A stretch of DNA of 64,000 nt from Hymenobacter piscis. GTDB taxonomy: Bacteria > Bacteroidota > Bacteroidia > Cytophagales > Hymenobacteraceae. Each line of letters starts with the position of its first letter. Position 1 is the first letter of the stretch. This document shows, in pieces, positions 59,310 through 64,000 of this stretch. The notes beneath the pieces were generated by a model. That model searched no databases. It worked only from the letters and a program-made list of their open reading frames with translations, and was not told the DNA's origin. The DNA lies in assembly GCF_018760735.1 (NCBI RefSeq), contig NZ_JAHHZN010000012.1:1-64000 (forward strand). Reading direction: 5' to 3'. The translations under genes and the position numbers were made by a program.

Positions 59310-60767
59310 TTAGCCTTCCAGGTGCTGGCGCAGGAGCTGGTTGGCGAGTTTGGGGTCGGCCTTGCCGCCGGTGAGCTTCATCAGCTCGCCCATAAACATG
59401 CCCGTCAGGCTCTTTTTGCCGGCGCGATACTCGGCCACCTTGGCCGGGTTGGCCTCCAGCACCTGCCGGATCATGGCTTCCAGGGCTCCGGCGTCGGACT
59501 GCTGGAGCAGGCCCTGGGCTTCGGCGGCGGCGGCGGCGGTGTGCGCGGGGTTTTCCAGCAGGAACGGGAACAGCTGCTTGCTGGCTACCGAGTGGCCCAC
59601 CTTGTTCTCGTCGATGAGCTGGATGATATCGGCCAGGTGCTGGGGGGTGAGCGGGAACTGGTCGAGGGTGAGGGCGCGCTCGTTGAGGTAGGCTTTCACG
59701 GGGCCGGTCACCCAGTTGGCAGCGGCTTTGGCGTTGGCCGTCAGGCGGGTCAGCGCATCAAAATAGAGCGCCACTTCCTTCTCGGCCGTGAGTACCGTGG
59801 CATCGTAATCCGAAAGGCCCAGCTCGCCGGTGAAGCGGGCGTAGAGCTGCTGGGGCAGCGCCGGCAGCTCGGCCTGCACGCGGTGCAGCCACTCGTCGGA
59901 GATGATAACGGGCGGCAGATCGGGCTCCGGGAAGTACCGGTAGTCGTTCATGGTTTCCTTGCTGCGCTGGCCGTTGGTGGTGCCGGTGGCCGCGTCGAAG
60001 CCGCGGGTTTCGGAGTCGATGATTTCGCCGGCCTCTACCAGGGCAATCTGCCGCTCAATCTCGTACTCAATGGCCCGCTGCACGTTGCGGAAGGAGTTCA
60101 TGTTCTTCACCTCCACCTTCACGCCGAACTCGGTGGCGTCTTTGCGCATCACCGAAATATTGGCGTCGCAGCGCAAAGAGCCTTCCTCCATGTTGCCGTC
60201 GCAGATGCCCAGGTACTCTACCAGCTTCTTGATTTCGGCCAGGTAGGCGTAGGCTTCCTCGGCGGTCCGGATGTCGGGCTCACTCACGATTTCGATGAGC
60301 GGCACGCCGGCCCGGTTCAGGTCCACGAGGGTTTCTACCTCGCCGGCCAGGTGCATGCTCTTGCCCGCGTCCTCCTCCATGTGAATGCGCGTCACCCCGA
60401 TTTTCTTTACCGAGCCGTCGGCCAGGCGGATATCCACGTGGCCGTTGTGGCAGATCGGGGTTTTGTCCTGGGTAATCTGGTAGCCCTTGGGCAGGTCGGG
60501 GTAGAAGTAGTTTTTGCGCGCAAACAGGTTGTCGCGGCGGATGTGGCAGTTGGTGGCCAGGCCCATTTTCATGGCGAATTCCACGGCCGAGTAGTTCACC
60601 TTGGGCAGCGTACCGGGGTGGCCGAGCGTAATCACGCTCAGGTTGTTGTTGGGCAGGGCGCCGTACTCGTTTTCGTCGGAGGAGTACATTTTGCTGCGCG
60701 TGAGCAGCTGGGCGTGTACTTCTAGGCCGATGACGGGCTGGTATTGGGATTTGATATTGTCGTCCAT
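59310..60767 (-). CDS. gatB: aspartyl/glutamyl-tRNA amidotransferase subunit B
   Basis: 485 residues. YQPVIGLEVHAQLLTRSKMY and YYPDLPKGYQITQ-type segment (FYPDLPKGYQITQDKTP), ETRGFDAATGTTNGQRSKE and YRYFPEPDLPP are all diagnostic. GatB works in the GatCAB complex to convert Glu-tRNA(Gln) and Asp-tRNA(Asn). gatA and gatC are not in the window. The C-terminal GatB_Yqey domain is present. Upstream (60768-60805) TCACAGATT-type units recall the 52-kb terminal repeats. Confidence 0.96.
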   Translation of the reverse strand: MDDNIKSQYQPVIGLEVHAQLLTRSKMYSSDENEYGALPNNNLSVITLGHPGTLPKVNYSAVEFAMKMGLATNCHIRRDNLFARKNYFYPDLPKGYQITQDKTPICHNGHVDIRLADGSVKKIGVTRIHMEEDAGKSMHLAGEVETLVDLNRAGVPLIEIVSEPDIRTAEEAYAYLAEIKKLVEYLGICDGNMEEGSLRCDANISVMRKDATEFGVKVEVKNMNSFRNVQRAIEYEIERQIALVEAGEIIDSETRGFDAATGTTNGQRSKETMNDYRYFPEPDLPPVIISDEWLHRVQAELPALPQQLYARFTGELGLSDYDATVLTAEKEVALYFDALTRLTANAKAAANWVTGPVKAYLNERALTLDQFPLTPQHLADIIQLIDENKVGHSVASKQLFPFLLENPAHTAAAAAEAQGLLQQSDAGALEAMIRQVLEANPAKVAEYRAGKKSLTGMFMGELMKLTGGKADPKLANQLLRQHLEG

Positions 60768-60964
60768 TGAATCACAGATTCGCGCTGATTGTACTGAGGG
60801 CGCTGATTTCCGGTGCAAAGTAAGCACTATTCCGCCGGAGCCCGGCAAACCGGAACTTCCAGTCTTCACGAGGTCAGGCTTCATTTTTACACACCAGATT
60901 ACGCATGACGTGAAAGTTACTACCGGCTTATTTGTAAGCGCGGAGGCAGCTTCTGATTCTGAAA

Positions 60965-61708
60965 TTACCGAATGGAAAAGGTGACAGGCACAGCGAAGAA
61001 TACGGGTACCGGCAAACCCGCTTTACGAGCGGGCTCAAACTGAGCCAGCCCCTTCACCACCCGGATACTTTCGGCACCTAAGCTGGGAAACACTTGGTCC
61101 CGGACGTGTGCGTTGCGCACTTGCCCAGTTTCGTCCACGACAAAGTGCACCAGTATTCTTCCCTGTTTTCTACCGGCAAGGGCATCGACAGGATAGTGCA
61201 GATCAGCCGCTATCTTCTTCAATAAAGCCTCTACCCCACCCGGATACTGAGGCATAGCCTGTTGGTCATCACAGGTTTGCGAGTTAACATTACCCAAGGT
61301 ACAGTCGGTACGTTGTTGCACTCCGGCAACGTACAGATGCCGGTGCTGTAGTCGGCCTTGCCGGTTATAGTATAGCTGAGGACCATGCCTTTTCTTTCCC
61401 AGCCTTTCCTCTTGCCACTGCAACAGGCCATTGGCCTGCCAACGGGTTGAGTGCGTTATGGTGTCGCCTTGCGGGTGGTGACTGACTTGCTCAACCTGCC
61501 GTAAATAGCCATCCATAACCGTGAAAACACTATCGGTCCAGCTGGCTGGGCCCGTGCTGTAACGGTCCACCACATATGCTACGTCATTATTTACAAATAT
61601 TTCCTTGAAGCCGTAGTCCAGATAGAACGTTTTGCTCGGCTTCTGCTGAGCAATTATGGGACAGCTGGTAATCAGCAGAAACCAAGGTATAAGTACATAT
61701 AACTTCAT
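60965..61708 (-). CDS. secreted protein with a TonB-like C-terminal domain
   Basis: 247 residues with a signal peptide ending near IIAQQ. The first 150 residues resemble MORN/toxin-immunity-like repeats found in Bacteroidota (FTVMDGYLRQVEQVSHHPQG ... YNRQGRLQHRHLYVAG). The C-terminal part (YPGGVEALLKKIAADLHYPV ... GRILVHFVVDETGQVRNAHV) is a TonB_C domain. The usual N-terminal anchor of TonB is missing, so it may be a periplasmic variant. It is less GC-rich than neighbours. Confidence 0.78.
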   Translation of the reverse strand: MKLYVLIPWFLLITSCPIIAQQKPSKTFYLDYGFKEIFVNNDVAYVVDRYSTGPASWTDSVFTVMDGYLRQVEQVSHHPQGDTITHSTRWQANGLLQWQEERLGKKRHGPQLYYNRQGRLQHRHLYVAGVQQRTDCTLGNVNSQTCDDQQAMPQYPGGVEALLKKIAADLHYPVDALAGRKQGRILVHFVVDETGQVRNAHVRDQVFPSLGAESIRVVKGLAQFEPARKAGLPVPVFFAVPVTFSIR

Positions 61709-61844
61709 AAAGACACGTTATCAGGGAGACGGGGAAGGCAGAAAAGCATTGCGGAGTAGAGAAATATATCTGCTACTCCGCAATACATGTGCAATTTATA
61801 ATGAGTAAACGGCTCACCTGCCGGCTGCCGATACCGACAGGATG

Positions 61845-64000
<2,156 letters not shown>

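Overview
This is a GC-rich Bacteroidota window, most likely from Hymenobacter or a close relative in the Hymenobacteraceae (inferred from gene content and base composition; no database search was possible). Supporting evidence: Bacteroidota-type promoter boxes (TAnnTTTG), two secreted proteins with type IX secretion C-terminal sorting domains, a lipoprotein-like TamA/BamA protein, DUF4259, DUF2911 and DUF4369-type proteins, and weak Shine-Dalgarno sequences. The window is ordinary chromosome with no large prophage or integrated plasmid. It is cut inside a transposase at the left edge and inside alaS at the right edge.

Layout. 1-4.5 kb: transposase tail, then a galactose block (galT, sodium/sugar symporter, LacI regulator). 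4.5-9 kb: ASCH-like protein, thioredoxin-like protein, secreted nuclease, T9SS cargo protein. 9-16 kb: two sensor kinases, a DUF389 membrane protein and a STAS protein. 16-22 kb: small transporter, DUF4259, gpsA, HlyD-TolC efflux pair, L-serine dehydratase beta. 22-28 kb: tryptophan dioxygenase, then surface-polysaccharide genes (acyltransferase, O-antigen ligase-like protein, methyltransferase-like protein) and a cobalamin riboswitch ahead of an acyl-CoA thioesterase. 28-38 kb: FAD oxidoreductase, CoA-binding protein, an ECF sigma / anti-sigma-like / beta-barrel operon, rRNA/tRNA methyltransferase, TamA/BamA protein. 38-48 kb: a large T9SS protein with calcium-type Asp repeats, a fused 2-oxoacid dehydrogenase E1, GNAT, two tandem metallo-hydrolases, hemF and PAP2. 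48-54 kb: XRE regulator facing an NADPH-FMN reductase, serine hydrolase, riboflavin synthase, a broken GxxExxY gene inside terminal inverted repeats, and a polyprenyl sugar transferase. 54-64 kb: pcm, thioesterase, two thioredoxin-like lipoproteins, gatB, TonB-domain protein, alaS.

The strongest non-coding signal is a family of intergenic palindromes. At about fifteen loci nearly the whole gap between two genes is one inverted repeat with 29-61 bp arms, often perfect or with 1-3 mismatches. Many have a core related to CGTCATyCTGAGCG...GAAGGATC or to CGTCATTCCGAGCG...GAATCTCGCGTG. Most are flanked by short tandem repeats (units of 4-8 nt) that are themselves arranged in inverted orientation. 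The repeats often run up to, and sometimes supply, the stop codons of neighbouring genes. Two apparently related insertions lie in frame inside housekeeping genes (alaS and the E1 dehydrogenase), adding about 30-35 residues to each protein. This repeat system, rather than any single gene, is what I would look at first.
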